A stretch of 64,000 bases of DNA from Chrysoperla carnea. Taxonomy: Eukaryota > Arthropoda > Insecta > Neuroptera > Chrysopidae. The notes beneath the pieces were generated by a model that was not told the DNA's origin, did not search any database, and worked only from the letters and a program-made list of their open reading frames with translations. The stretch is taken from NCBI RefSeq assembly GCF_905475395.1, contig NC_058341.1, positions 60,209,501-60,273,500 of the forward strand, in the 5' to 3' direction. The first letter of the stretch is position 1; each line of letters begins with the position of its first letter. The translations under genes were made by a program, and so were the position numbers. Below are positions 12,024 through 23,942 of this stretch, piece after piece.

Positions 12024-14576
12024 TTATTTTAGTAGTGACCATTTTAACTGCTCCCTGGCTGATTGTATTACCTAGAATGCATGAATTCATTGGTGTACTC
12101 AGATATGTTGTAGATTAGAATACTGATTTTTTTTCTACCAAAAGAAATTGTGAACCGCATTAGTTACCTGTGCAACAGTTTGTTCTCCTAATGGAATGTC
12201 ATCTGTACGTAGCGCAACACGTTGTACAATGGATGCTGGATCTGCATCCAATATAATTCTGCGAAAATGATTTTTTTTTTTAATATTTGACTTATATTTA
12301 TAGATAAGCTAATTTACTTAGGTTATTTTAACTTATATACAGTAATGTAGAAATTAAAAATTATTGAATACAATATTCGAACTGCCTTTTTATGAACAGC
12401 GAGCAGAGAAGAGAAACGATATAAATATTATTTCTCGTCATTTCAAAGGGTTCTAAAAACTGCAATTTGAGCCCAGACCGGATTTTCTGCGAGTCAGTCA
12501 TACAAGCCGATAAAGTAAATGGCAAAAACACGATTTTTTAGAAATAAAAAAACGTGTTTTCTCGTAAAGTTTCGAACGGATTTGATTTTATGGTACAGTT
12601 AATAAGCCAGGATCCATAAAAACAGTTGGGAAACAGCATCGATTTTAATTAAATTTTTGTAATGTGTTTTTAGGACCCCGAGGAAAATTCAACCAACTTA
12701 ACCTAGTCATAGGGGGCATGGGACTCCAGAGAGAGGCATTTGAAGCCAATTTTTTTTTTTTTTGATATGCTTATTATGGGTTAAATTGCCATCTAGTAGA
12801 TATTTTTGATCGCTTAATACGAATTCGAAGTCGAATTTCACGGATTCTGTCACCTCTTCCGAAAATCGTGCCATATTTGGCCAAGAATTTCACTTTTTTG
12901 CACAAAAACGGCAATCTAAATATTTATCGTCCAACCTGTGCTCTAGAGGAGATTCTGTTATGTCTTCCAAAAATCGTGAAATTTTTGCCAGTAACTACAA
13001 ATACCTTGATATAATTGTGTAAATGTAAAATTTAGTACTCCCAAAGTCAAAATTTAATATTTGTTTGGGATAAAAAAATATAATGTGTTTTTTTGTGCCA
13101 TAAAAGTGTAACTTTAGACAAGTCATGGCACGATTTTCGGAATATGTAACATAATTTATGTTATCTGACATCGGATTCGTATTCAGCAACCAAAAATATC
13201 TACTAGATGACAAATTTATTTCTAAATAAGCAATTCAAATGCCTCCCTACGACTAAATTAAGTTGATTGAATGTTCCTTGGGGTCCTATAAACATGCTAC
13301 AAAACGTTTCATTAAAATCGGTGCTGTTTCTCAACTTTTCCAATATCGACACTTTTTATTATTAACTTGTCTCATTTTTTCGTTTTTTTAAATCTACAAT
13401 CTTTTATTTTTTGTTTAATTATCAAAATAGTTTTTCGGTTTTTTTTTTGGATTAAACCGGTTTTTTGCATCTTTTTGATTTTTTCCAAAATATGTTTTTA
13501 AAAATACTACTATTTTTCTGCTAATTATCCCGTTGAAAAACCGGATGGGTTAATTTTTTAGAATTTTAAACTCTTTTGCTTGTACTCAGGATTTACACGG
13601 AAGTACACTTGGCCCTTTAGAAAGCATTTGAAATAAAGCTATGTTCGTTCAAATTAGTGAAATCGATCTAGGATCGAGCAGAAAACATGATTTGTGACTG
13701 AAAAATAAGTTTCCGATTTCGTGGCCACTTTTCGTTGAAATATTTGATCGGCCTTTTATCAACTAACGATTTACCGAGGCTAGATTCGAATTTACAAAAG
13801 TGTTTTTTTATAGCCTGATAGCAATTAATGAAAACTTAAGATACATGCTAGATCCTTCATGATAAAATATTTTCTAATAAAACACGGAGAAGAGGATGAG
13901 GATTTCCTTGGAAGAATAAAGTTAATTATATTAATATTTACCCGCCGTCACATATTTCATCCATTGCCAACATAACAATATCCAATGATTCGAATACTGA
14001 ACGTTTTTCCACATTTTTTCGTAATATTTGACTAACTGAATCGTATAAGGTATTTAAAACACTCATTAAAATTAACTGTAAAAGAAAAAAAACAACTTAA
14101 ATCAATGAATTCAAAACGCTTTTGTTAGGAAGGATACATGCGTTAATCTTCCATCTTCAAATCATAAACGAAATCCTTGATATTTCCTTCCAATCACATA
14201 TCTTTAATACCACCACCAGTGACATTAGAGTTAAAATTAAAATTTTACAAACCTCATTTTCATTTGTACTTCCCATAACATAGAAAAACAAATCTACATT
14301 ACTCCTGTAAACACAAGTTAATCCATCAAGCATAATTATTTCAGCATTAGCTCTATGCGTTTTGTTAAATAGTTTTTTTTCAAAAGCATGTTGTTCTTTA
14401 GCTGTTGGAAATATATTTTTATCATAATATTTAGCTAAAATACGATTGCCATCATTATCCAATATTGCCATAGCCTTAACTGTATACAAAGTTGGCTCCT
14501 GTAACCAAAAATAAATTTGGAATCAATAAATATTAAATGAATTAAATACAAATCTTACAAGTAATAAACCCTCCAT
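12024..14576 (-). CDS. COPZ: Coatomer subunit zeta (COPI coat), complete, five exons
   Basis: Zeta-COP is the small longin-fold subunit of the COPI F-subcomplex; it pairs with gamma-COP on the cytosolic face of Golgi membranes and acts in retrograde transport. Exons on minus are 14576-14559, 14498-14253, 14075-13942, 12258-12168 and 12071-12024. All junctions are GT-AG and phases agree, giving 537 nt, 178 residues plus stop, close to the 177 of human COPZ1. Recognised blocks are [85 protein letters not shown] and the terminal [12 protein letters not shown]. The tiny first exon encodes only MEGLLL. Intron 3 (12259-13941) holds a large foldback element. No break is seen, and this appears to be the functional gene. 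Confidence 0.97.
12620..13345. repeat. Large foldback element in COPZ intron 3
   Basis: The left arm (about 12625-12880: GGGAAACAGCATCGATTTTA, AGGACCCCGAGGAAAATTCA, CATCTAGTAGATATTTTTG) is the reverse complement of the right arm (about 13110-13345) with roughly 10-20 per cent mismatch by eye. The arms meet around 12980. CGAAAATCGTGCCAT on the left pairs with ATGGCACGATTTTCG on the right. No transposase is seen; it is a non-autonomous palindromic element. Confidence 0.75.
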
Positions 14577-15622
14577 TATTAATAAATATTTCTTATTTCT
14601 ATTATAAAAATATCCACATTAACCAAAACGACGCAAATTTAACTGACGTGTACACGTCAAATCACTAGAGCTGGGCAGTAAAATCTCGAGTATACTTCAG
14701 TAGCAGAGCAGTTAAATTCATTGTTGGATAATATTGTTGTTACGATTGGAAGTATAAATTAGCCTTTTTCAGACTCTGCCTGATTATTGAAAATCATACA
14801 GACAAAGCCTAGAAGAGGCTAAATTAGACTTGGAAATAATGAATTTGCACAAAAATAATATAATGAATTGATCAGTTATCAATGCTGAACTAGTTAACAA
14901 TACAAACTAAAAAATTCAGCATAATGAAATATTATAGTGAATGAAATACCAGTCTGTTTTTGCCGCAGGCTGATTTTCAATGTCAGACTTAGCGCCAATC
15001 TATAGGGATCCGGTAGCATTTTTTTAAATATGTATATTACGTATATGTACTTTGATTCAAGACGGATATATTAACTATAAATGAAAATAAATTAATTACA
15101 TTTATTAACTGACTTCAAAAAAGAATGTTTTGTGTTTTTCCATAATTTGTATGCATTTACTTAAGTATATATACGTGTATATAATATAGGTATGTTCTTT
15201 AATTGTCTCAAAAATTACGAAAACCATTTTCATGATTTTTCCATGCTCATATAAAAATATCTATTTCTTGGAATAAGAATGTTATAGACATATTTAAAAT
15301 ATAAGACTAAGTTATGAATAAAACTTGGAATTAAATATAAGAATCTCAGTTATTTAACACTGAAATATGTTGTGAACATCGCACAACCTATATATTACGC
15401 GTAACGCTCCTTATAGAATATATTTCAGGAGGAAAAAAAATTTGGCTTCACAATCGAAACTCGAGCACAGTTTACCTGGTGCTCTCAGATGAAAATTTTT
15501 TTTTTCGATAAAACTTTCTACCCTTTCCTGAATTTATTTAAGAAAAACTACTATTTTTTGTTAAATGTTTAGTGGTACGGCAAATTCCAAAAATGATTAA
15601 AGAAGTCAAAAATACTTATATA
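14577..15622. other. Upstream region of COPZ, no other gene seen
   Basis: COPZ 5' flank and intergenic DNA. It is AT-rich and includes a weakly self-complementary 14690-15000 segment (CAGACTCTGCCTGATTATTG and CCGCAGGCTGATTTTCAATG are similar blocks). No exon is supported. Confidence 0.4.
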
Positions 15623-15775
15623 GACCTGTTCATTTTAAAAAATGATTACCTTTTGTTTCGGACAGTTTGTTAAAAATCTAATGTGATAAAATGAATAAAA
15701 AATACCTTGTATCTTTGTTCAACTTATTACTGTCTGTACGAAACAATAATGAATCGTAATTGAAATGAAAAGGTC
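15623..15775. mobile_element. Tc1/mariner-like MITE (153 bp)
   Basis: TIRs run from GACCTGTTCATTTTAAAAAA...TTGTTTCGGACAG at the left to CTGT.CGTACGAAACAA...AATGAAAAGGTC at the right. A second member with the same TIRs is at 51156-51340. The left flank is TA; the right flank is TG, probably a decayed TA. No coding capacity. Confidence 0.7.
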
Positions 15776-17085
15776 TGTTGTTAAACATGGGCGTACCGAG
15801 GAGAGGGTAGGTCAGGACAGCTGTCCTATATGTGGGTAAGATCGTTTGCCATTTGTAACCCCCTAACCAAAAAAAAAGGGGTGTTATAAGTTTGATCCTT
15901 ATATGTGTCTTTATGTGTTGAAAGGTAATTTATTGGATAGTGTTCTTAGCTATGTTTCAAGTTCGAGTTTAGATGTTAGGGTTCCGTACCCGAAGCAACT
16001 AAAAAATAGGCGATGTTATTCAAAATCGGTTAATTTTGGAAAAGGCTCTAGAGAAAAAGGTAATTTAATGGAGAGTGCTCTTTATCCGAAAAACTTGAAG
16101 GGGGAGTTTTAAATTTTGTAAATTTCACTTGTTATGCTAATTTCAAATGGACAAAATGTTCTCAAATACTATTTTCGAGTAAAGAAAGGTAAGTTATTTT
16201 ATTTTATTAATTGAAATGTTTTCAAAATATGAACTATATACATTACCTTAAAACGATGTGTAATCAGTGCCGACGCCAGCCGGCCGTTTACTTTTTAAAA
16301 AGTGGTTATATATAATTTATAACATAGAGGCTTAAAAGCATAGGAAACGCAATAAGTGAATTATTGACCACTTAAAAAGAGACCGAAAAAAGGGGCCATC
16401 TTTTCTCTTTGTCTCGCAGCCTATCAAAGCACTATATTAATATTTTGAATTATTGTGTAAGAATGTGCATGTGTGTGTATTTCATAGAGCTCATATAAGA
16501 CAGTCGAAGACAGCTATACGCGAACTTTTTTTAGGCCTCTGTCTGTAACGATCAACCGTTTGGAGACCACATTACGGTTCTATAATTTTATTAATTTTAT
16601 GACTTTTTCGAGTTCTTCGATAACCTCTAAACATCACTTTCGCCATTTATATGAAATAAAAGTCGTAAAAATTGTCTTATAATCCTATTAATCTACGGAG
16701 GCTCAATATTAAATTTGACAAAATTGCCATCCGAAAACAAAAAATAAGTTGTTATAGAAGAAAACAAACCAAGAAACATAGCGTTTTATTTTTACGGCTA
16801 ATCAATGGCTAAAGTTAACCTAAAAAATTCGCAAAAGTAAAAAAAAAAAAAAAACGGTTTTCTTCCTATAAAAAAAGTTGGCGTCCAATGTAGAAAAATT
16901 GTATGAAAAAGATATAGATCTCAAAAAAATTTATCGATTGACAATAAGGCGAACTAAATTACCCACATATATAGAGCCCTAGCGTCTAGCTAAGCATGTG
17001 TTTATTTAATTTTAGGCTAAAAATTTCTGATTTGCCAACTCTAGACCAAAAATTTCTGTTTTGCCATCCCTCTCTTGGGAAAACT
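15776..17085. other. Gene-free region with short repeat debris
   Basis: Contains a small palindrome, AGGACAGCTGTCCT (about 15817), and A/T-rich DNA. The 69-codon ORF at 15903-16112 has no family resemblance. No gene is supported. Confidence 0.35.
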
Positions 17086-17089
17086 GGCT

Positions 17090-17500
17090 TTACTGGGTAT
17101 GTTTATGTTGGTATCCGCTCAGTCATTAAAGAATGAGCTAGCATGGCATAGCTTTTTAAGTAATTTTCAAATTTGGTTCCGAACCTGGTACCCACATCAG
17201 CGTGACATGTTTCATGCATTCCAGATTCTTCAGTGATTTTATGTATTCATGAATAGATGAAAAACTTGTTTTATAATAATGTTATAATTAAGGGATTTCC
17301 TCAGGTTCTGAATAGAAAATTAGGAACCATGCCCAAGTTCGTGGAGGAAAACTGACATATAAGCTTCGAAAACATATAACCGAGTACGACAGTTCATTAC
17401 CAATCTAATATTAACTTTTGACTTATTAAATATTTTGAAGTTTATCATATTTTTGTTTAAATAATTTTCCATAGTCCTAGATCCGGTATATATTTTTTTT
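17090..17500 (-). mobile_element. Very degenerate non-LTR retrotransposon RNase H scrap
   Basis: On the minus strand the stretch near 17160-17240 reads LKNLECMKHVTLMWVPGSE, resembling the RNase H core VNLIWVPGHRG of the better copy at 54.9 kb. Stops and frame changes follow immediately. Only this short match supports the call. Confidence 0.4.
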
Positions 17501-17874
17501 TTCATAGCAGAAAATGTATCCAGCCAAAGTTAAGGTAGATCGGCAACACTGAACAAGGGCGGCATCGAGAGAGCTGCACTGCTTAAATTATGGGCAGCCC
17601 AAATTTTTTTATAGCCTCATCATGTTTAAATTGATGAATGTGTGCTTTATTTCTTAATTAAAAAATTGCCTGGCGCATAACTTGTGTATGTGTAGCTGTC
17701 TGAATATTTCCTGATTTAGTGTTGTTGGATTCCAATAACGTTAATTTTAGAAAATGTATGCTGGCTCTCTTACTATAAGTATTATTTTGTAAATTATTAA
17801 ATATAAAAAAAAAAAAATTAAGCAAAAATTTTTTACTGGGTATGCCTAGAACTTTCACCCATTTATGTAAAATA

Positions 17875-19220
17875 GTGTGATCAAATTAAAAAAAAATGGC
17901 GTCAATTTTTAGATAATTCTGAGTTCGGAGAAAAAAATTGAATTTAGTAGATCATTATGATACAAATTGAGGAAACTAAAATCTAACATTTTTTGATGGT
18001 CGGAAGGGGTCCAAAAAAAATGGTAAAGTGGCCTAATCCGGTCTTTCGCGTCAGACACCGTCGGATTGAGTTAAAAATAAAAAAGTGTTTAATAAGCTTA
18101 GGCGCCGTAAAAAGGCGAAAAGAATGAGCTGCGAATGAACCCGATTGGTCCATCGATGTCCCCACAAATTGCAAAAAACCATCGATTTTGCTCGAAATTT
18201 CAAAACTTCATAGCTCTTGTTGTTTTAAAGATTTAAAGCTGAGATTTAAATGGATTGTAGCTTTTGTACCCATGAAGTATCACACACAATTTCAGCAAGA
18301 TCGAATGTATACTTTTTGCAAACCGCAGCTGAATGCAAAAAACAGGACTTTTGTAAAACGCTATTTTTTTTACGCGAGCATATGCTTCAATAGTTAAAGT
18401 AATACCTACTAAAGTGCCAACCTCTCATCTTTAGTAAAAGTTACTAAAATATTAATTTTAAATTACTATTATTTTAAATTATAACATTAAAAATAGGATG
18501 GGAGTAATGGGAGCAATTATTAAGAGACAGAAGTTATGTGACATTATAGTCTTAATAATTGCTCCCATTACTTCCATCCTATTTTTAATGTTATAATTTA
18601 AAATAATAGTAATTTAAAATAAATATTTTAGTAACTTTTACTTAAGATGAGAGGTTGACACTTTAGTAGGTATTACTTTAACTATTGAAGCATATGCTAG
18701 CGTAAAAAAAATAGCGCGTTACCGCACCACAACTTTTTTAGGGCCATTTTACAAAAGTCCTGTTTTTTGCATTCAGCTGCGGTTTGCAAAAAGTATACAT
18801 TCGATCTTGCTGAAATTGTGTGTGATACTTCATGGGTACAAAAGCTACAATCCATTTAAATCTCAGCTTTAAATCTTTAAAACAACAAGAGCTATGAAGT
18901 TTTGAAATTTCGAGCAAAATCGATGGTTTTTTGCAATTTGTGGGGACATCGATGGACCAATCGGGTTCATTCGCAGCTCATTCTTTTCGCCTTTTTACGG
19001 CGCCTAAGCTTATTAAACACTTTTTTATTTTTAACTCAATCCGACGGTGTCTGACGCGAAAGACCGGATTAGGCCACTTTACCATTTTTTTTGGACCCCT
19101 TCCGACCATCAAAAAATGTTAGATTTTAGTTTCCTCAATTTGTATCATAATGATCTACTAAATTCAATTTTTTTCTCCGAACTCAGAATTAAATTATTCA
19201 AAAAGTTAATTTGATCACAC
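17875..19220. mobile_element. 1.35-kb near-perfect palindromic (foldback) element
   Basis: The left arm 17875-about 18520 is an almost exact reverse complement of the right arm, about 18555-19220. The arms begin GTGTGATCAAATT and end AATTTGATCACAC and are separated by only about 30 bp of unpaired centre near 18535. The element is flanked by direct repeats TAAAATA at 17868-17874 and 19221-19227, possibly 8 bp if the adjoining G is counted, which fits transposition. The identical 63-residue ORF predicted from both arms is a symmetry artefact. The right arm has an extra segment of about 35 bp (18721-18757), and a few substitutions distinguish the arms. No transposase is encoded. Confidence 0.85.
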
Positions 19221-19892
19221 TAAAATAGCTAAAATAGTTTTCAATTTTTTTTTCTATATAGTAATATTTTAAAAAGGATGTAATAAAAAAACAACATTAC
19301 ACGTTGGCGCCATTGCAAATTTTTGATAATACATAATTAATTAATGGGTACTGGATAGTCAATTTTTTAACATGTACAATGAAAGCTGAAAATATTGCAC
19401 AGACCCAAAAAAAATATTTTAACGAGCGCTTTGTACTTAACCATTTATTTGAGAGAATCAAAGTGGTGTTTGTGTTCTGCCAATAACTTTAAAAGTAAAA
19501 GAAAAAGGTACTTAGAAAATTATATTCACATAGAAAACAGATAGAAATGCGGTACTTTGGAAATGGTATACGAGAATTTTGACTCTAGGAGATTTTTGAT
19601 TTATTTATTAGGGGCTGTCCATCAATTACGTTACGCATTTTGAAGATTTTTAGGCTCCCCGCCTCTTTTATGCAGTGTCGAATTAATCAATTAATCGTTG
19701 ATCATCTCCTCTGTTCTAGTTGTTATCAGGTACGGAACATGAAACAAAACATGAAAAAACAATTCTTTTTTAATTCGTCTTGAATTCTTGATACGACCAA
19801 TAGAACCGGAGATATGGTTAAAATTGTAAACAAAAATGATTTCATGAGGTCGGCATGCAGCGCTTGGTTTGAAACGTCCATAGATTGGCCAA

Positions 19893-20374
19893 TCACTACA
19901 TATTATAAAACAAAGTCGCTTTTTCTGTCCCTATGTCCCTATGTACGCTTAAATCTTTGAAACTACGCAACGGATTTTGATACGGTTTTTTTTTAATAGA
20001 TATAGTGATTCAAGAGGAAGGTTTTTATGTATAATACATCCATATTATAGTAGAGTAAGGGGTTGAAATAGGGGTTGAAAGGGATATGCTTCAAAAAATA
20101 AAAAAGTTGTGCATCGATTAAGCTCAAATATTGACACGATATACAACCAGGTTCAAAGATCTATTGTTTTTATCTACTTTTAACCTTCGGGGGGTAGAAA
20201 GGTGTAGCGAGAAAGTGGGAAGGAATTATCGAATATTTACAAATATACCTAAGTGGGGTATCAAATAAAAGAGCATGACGTGTACATTACAAAACTGTTA
20301 TTCCACGAAAGGAAATGTGGAGGGAGGAGTGCAAGTGGGGATGTTGCCCAGCAAAGCGGGTAGTTCACAGCTAG
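19893..20374 (+). mobile_element. Non-autonomous Helitron (482 bp), complete ends
   Basis: The 5' end is TCACTACATATTATAAAACA preceded by A. The 3' end has a hairpin CCCAGCAAAGCGGG (CCC/GGG and GC/GC pairing with a bulged A), then 10 nt, then CTAG, followed by T. This is the classical 5'-TC...hairpin...CTRR-3' structure inserted between A and T. The 5' terminus matches those at 26724 and, on minus, 33234. It encodes no protein. Confidence 0.8.
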
Positions 20375-20379
20375 TAAAT

Positions 20380-21285
20380 AATATTTTGTTACTTTAAGGT
20401 ACTTATTTTAAAGGTATGAGTCTATATTTTAATGTTATGCACATAAAAATACGTTTTATGCAATAGCAACGAAGCTAGCACGATTGTAAGTATTAAGTTT
20501 TATCATTTTTCCGGTCCGCTATTAGTTTATAAAGTCGAAAGCGAGCCCTTCGCGAAATTAAACCCCACATAATTATATAGGAAAAAATTGGAATTTGTTC
20601 TAGTTTTAGAATCTTTTTTATTTGTTCAAATATCTCTATTAAAACTGGAGTTATTGCAACCCACTCTGAGCGATGATTAAGTTGAAAATTCGAATTCAGC
20701 GGGTCAAAACATTCCTTGTTCGGCAGGATCCCGATTCGGGAAACCCATTCAGCGCCTACACCATAAACAAATAATCAACATAGCGATGACTGGGTACCGA
20801 GAGTGACGAAATGTACTCATCCTACTCCTACCTGCGCAAGAGCATACCTTGTCTAATTCTGCTATGAAACTTCTAACCTTGCTATGATTATAGACCATAC
20901 CCAAAAGGGGCTTTGCCTGTGCGACACAGCAGTAGGATAAAACAAACGCAGCTCTGATTAATTGAGATATAAGCTTACAAAGAAAATATATGACGTCCAA
21001 CTCAGTTTTTATTTTTAGTGTTACATTTTTTTTGTATCAGAAGTGTATATATTTAATGCTGTTTTTTTATAGGCGATCAAGTTCTTTTAATTATTCAAAA
21101 CATTTATTTAACTCTTTGTAATATGTAACATACCTATAGAAATAATATTTTCCACCTAAATAAATCGTTGTTGTTTTCAAAAGCTTAATTTACGTTTTGA
21201 GATCGCCTGATTTAAAAAAAAACAAAAACATATTAACAGTAGGTCTCTAAGTGTAAATGGATTTGTTATAGTAGGTAATAACCTG
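20380..21285. other. No gene seen
   Basis: Mixed-composition DNA. The 83-codon minus ORF at 20749-21000 is relatively GC-rich and may be retroelement debris, but no motif supports that. Confidence 0.3.
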
Positions 21286-21289
21286 TTTT

Positions 21290-21640
21290 CAGTTAGAACG
21301 CGTTTTTTTTAGGGCTACCACCTCAAAGTTTTGAGAACTCGGGAGACGAACCAGAAAATCGGGAGATATAGTGAAATTAATCTAATTATATTACCCAATC
21401 AGTTTTTCAGCTGATCTGTTAACCAATCGAAATTGGTATCAGAAGAAAGATAATTTAATTACGAAAATAATGGTATAGACTTGCCTGCAAAAAACTGATC
21501 ATGGAAAAAATTTATTTAATTTACTTTAATTATAAAAAACTATGATGGGCATGTTTAAAAATTAGTAAAATTTTATAAAAAATATGTCTCATTTGGTCAT
21601 CAAAAGGGTGAAGATCAACCTTATACCGTCTCTTAGACCA
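21290..21640. repeat. Dispersed repeat, inverted relative to 6224-6640
   Basis: Shares CTGTTAACCAATC, TTGGTATCAGA, AATTACGAAAATAATGGTAT and GACTTGCCTGCA with the reverse complement of 6.38-6.55 kb, plus the GTGAAGATCAACCTTATACC block. Non-coding. Confidence 0.5.
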
Positions 21641-22542
21641 ATATAATACTTTTATTTAAAAAATCAAAAATTTAATTTTAAACTTTTATTGAAAAAAAGG
21701 CTTCATCAAAAGGGCTTAAAATGTTTTTTACATGTTGTTCTGCCATTTTCACTCTATATTTTTGCAGTTTTTTAGGTATTACGCAGTTATCACAACTGTT
21801 TTTTAGCTTGCAAAACGTAGTTTCACATTCCCCTAAGAGGTCCAAAAAACATACTAAAAGAAGGGTGCGGGGGGGGTGGTGGTGGTGGTTCCCAAACGTG
21901 ACCATTTGTGACAGTGTCGGGGGTGGGGTTGTTGCAATGTGACATCAAATTTATTTAATATTGGCTATTTTGGAATACAATACCTATACTATTTTAGTTC
22001 ATTCCAAAATTTCATTTTAAACATGGACGAGTGAAAACAAACAATTGATTGAGTTAATTGTCTAAATACCATGTATAGACATAAGTAAAGATAGATAGCC
22101 AGCCATACATATATGTCACACACACACCAGACTGGTATATGTACTATACAATGTTCGAACCTAATTTGCGTTCTCACGGGTAAACAGTGTTGTTTTCGAA
22201 TAAATGTTTCAAGCAAAAGTTGTTTATGTTTTCATTAGGAACATTTCTTACATTTAAGCTTTTGTTCAATCTCTAACGGTTTACAAAGTGGGTCCTACGA
22301 ACCCAAGACCCAAATGACCTATGTCACTTACGTCCTGAGCACGCTGTAAAGATTTCAACTTGATATCTTTTTTCTTTTTTGAATTATCGTGTTGTAAAAC
22401 AGACGGACAGACTGGCAGACAACCGGAAATGGTTGTCTGCCTATTATTTATTTTATACTTTTTAGTACGATTTATCAATTAGTTTTTTGTGGATATGTGG
22501 TATTAAAATGTATTATGAATCGTTTCGTTATCTATTCATATC

Positions 22543-22771
22543 TCATTTGCACGGGGTTTTTCCTGTTAACTTAGAGCAATCAAGTTCTTCAATGCGAATA
22601 CCGTCTAAGGTTCTTACACGACTAAGTGCCACATAAGCTTGTCCAGCAGCAAACAGTCGTGAGCCTAGATAAATGACTGCATGATCAACTGTACAACCTT
22701 GCATTTTGTGAACAGTCGAAGCCCAACTCAGGATTAGTGGCAACATTCGTCTTTCAGCAGTTCCATAGCTA
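22543..22771 (-). pseudogene. Helitron PIF1-like helicase, C-terminal fragment
   Basis: About 75 residues match the C-terminal (UvrD_C_2) part of PIF1-type helicases from Helitron RepHel proteins: [18 protein letters not shown] corresponds to the helicase motif with T-x-H-K-x-Q-G, and [13 protein letters not shown] to the following arginine-finger motif. A Helitron helicase unwinds DNA during rolling-circle transposition. Here the Rep domain and the Walker A and B motifs are missing. Homology starts abruptly at a repeat (CTCGTGGGTAAACAG on +) and ends at TAACTT...AGGAAAAAC. Non-functional. A host PIF1 origin is unlikely given the flanking repeats. Confidence 0.8.
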
Positions 22772-23202
22772 CGCCCTCGTGGGTAAACAGTGAAGTTTAC
22801 AAAAAAATTTTTCAAACAAAAGTTGTTTATTTTTTTATAAAGAACATTTTTTACATTTGAACCTTTGTTCTATCTCTAACGGTTTACAAGATGGGTCCTA
22901 CGGACCCAAGACTCAATTGATCCATATTGCTCATTTACGAACTTGACCTCAGTTTTTAGGTTCTGAGTACGCTATAAAAATTTCATCTTGATATCTCTTT
23001 TCGTTTTTGAGTTATCGTCATAGAGGATATATGAAAAGAATATATTTATCCTGGCGGCCCTAACAAGGATAATGGGAAATTATTAACGAATTATTGCATT
23101 GTCACCGGTTCTTGAGACGTATGCAAAGTTTCAAGTTAATCAGATGTTTAGAAACCGGTGAAAATCGTGCTCAAAGATTCCGTTACATAGTTACATACAT
23201 AC

Positions 23203-23243
23203 ATACAAACAAACAAACAAACAAACAAACAAACAAACAAACA
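23203..23243. repeat. (ACAA)n microsatellite
   Basis: Nine or ten uninterrupted CAAA/ACAA units follow a short ACAT run. Confidence 0.9.
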
Positions 23244-23942
23244 TACAGCCCAAGCTTATAAAAGCGTGTTAAAAATGTTCCTAATAAAAAAATTTACAAC
23301 TTTTGTTTGAAACATATTTTCGTAAACGTCACTGTTTACCCGTGAGAGCGTAAATTCTACGCATATTGTATAGTATTATATGGGTATATCAGTTATATGT
23401 ATATGTGTGACATGTACGTATGCGTAATGTGACAGTGTAATCAACACAGTATATACATGATATTTCAACAATTAACTCAGTCAATTGTTTGTTTTCACTT
23501 GTTATTATTGTATAATTCGTCTTGATGATGAGTGAAAATTTTATGTATTTTGAATTTGTGACGTCATATGAGGGGGGTCTTGCCTGCTGTGTCCATTTGT
23601 GACAAAAGGAGGTGGAGAGGCGCCAAAAATTGCCAGAAAAAGCGTGACGTCCTTTTATGGACAACTCCTTATGATGTAGAATAGGTCGACTGCCTTACAA
23701 GTAGGTATTTTGATTAAAATAGAAATATAGATCCCTCTATTTTTTCTGTTTTACTTTCAGCATAAAATACAATTAAACACAGTGTTTATCACACTTTACA
23801 ATTTGTCTGAAAGATAATGGAGCCCACAAATCTAATTTTAGAACTGGACATCATGAAGCCTGAATGTCTCACTGTCAATTTATGAGAAAGTGGCGCTACA
23901 CTAACTTATTTTTTAAATGTGTACTACCCACAAGTATAAAGA

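Larger units (their letters stand above)
22170..23360. repeat. Several copies of a Helitron-associated repeat (CTCTAACGGTTTACAA family)
   Basis: Copies run at about 22175-22440 and 22777-23070, with an inverted end at about 23270-23355. They share GGGTAAACAGTG, AAACAAAAGTTGTTTAT, TCTCTAACGGTTTACAA, GGTCCTACGGACCCAAGAC and TCGTTTTTGAGTTATCG. The same family recurs at 32690-32960 and 59480-59880. Two copies flank the Helitron helicase scrap directly, so the family may be Helitron sequence; that is inference. Confidence 0.6.

Noticed and set aside
17983-19122. Identical 63-residue ORFs on opposite strands that might look like a duplicated gene
   Set aside because: They are the two arms of a perfect palindrome. 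The peptide has no family resemblance and the element has transposon-like ends.
21678-21942. Overlapping ORFs around a GGGGGGGTGGTGG tract
   Set aside because: Both frames run through a G-rich low-complexity tract and resemble no protein.
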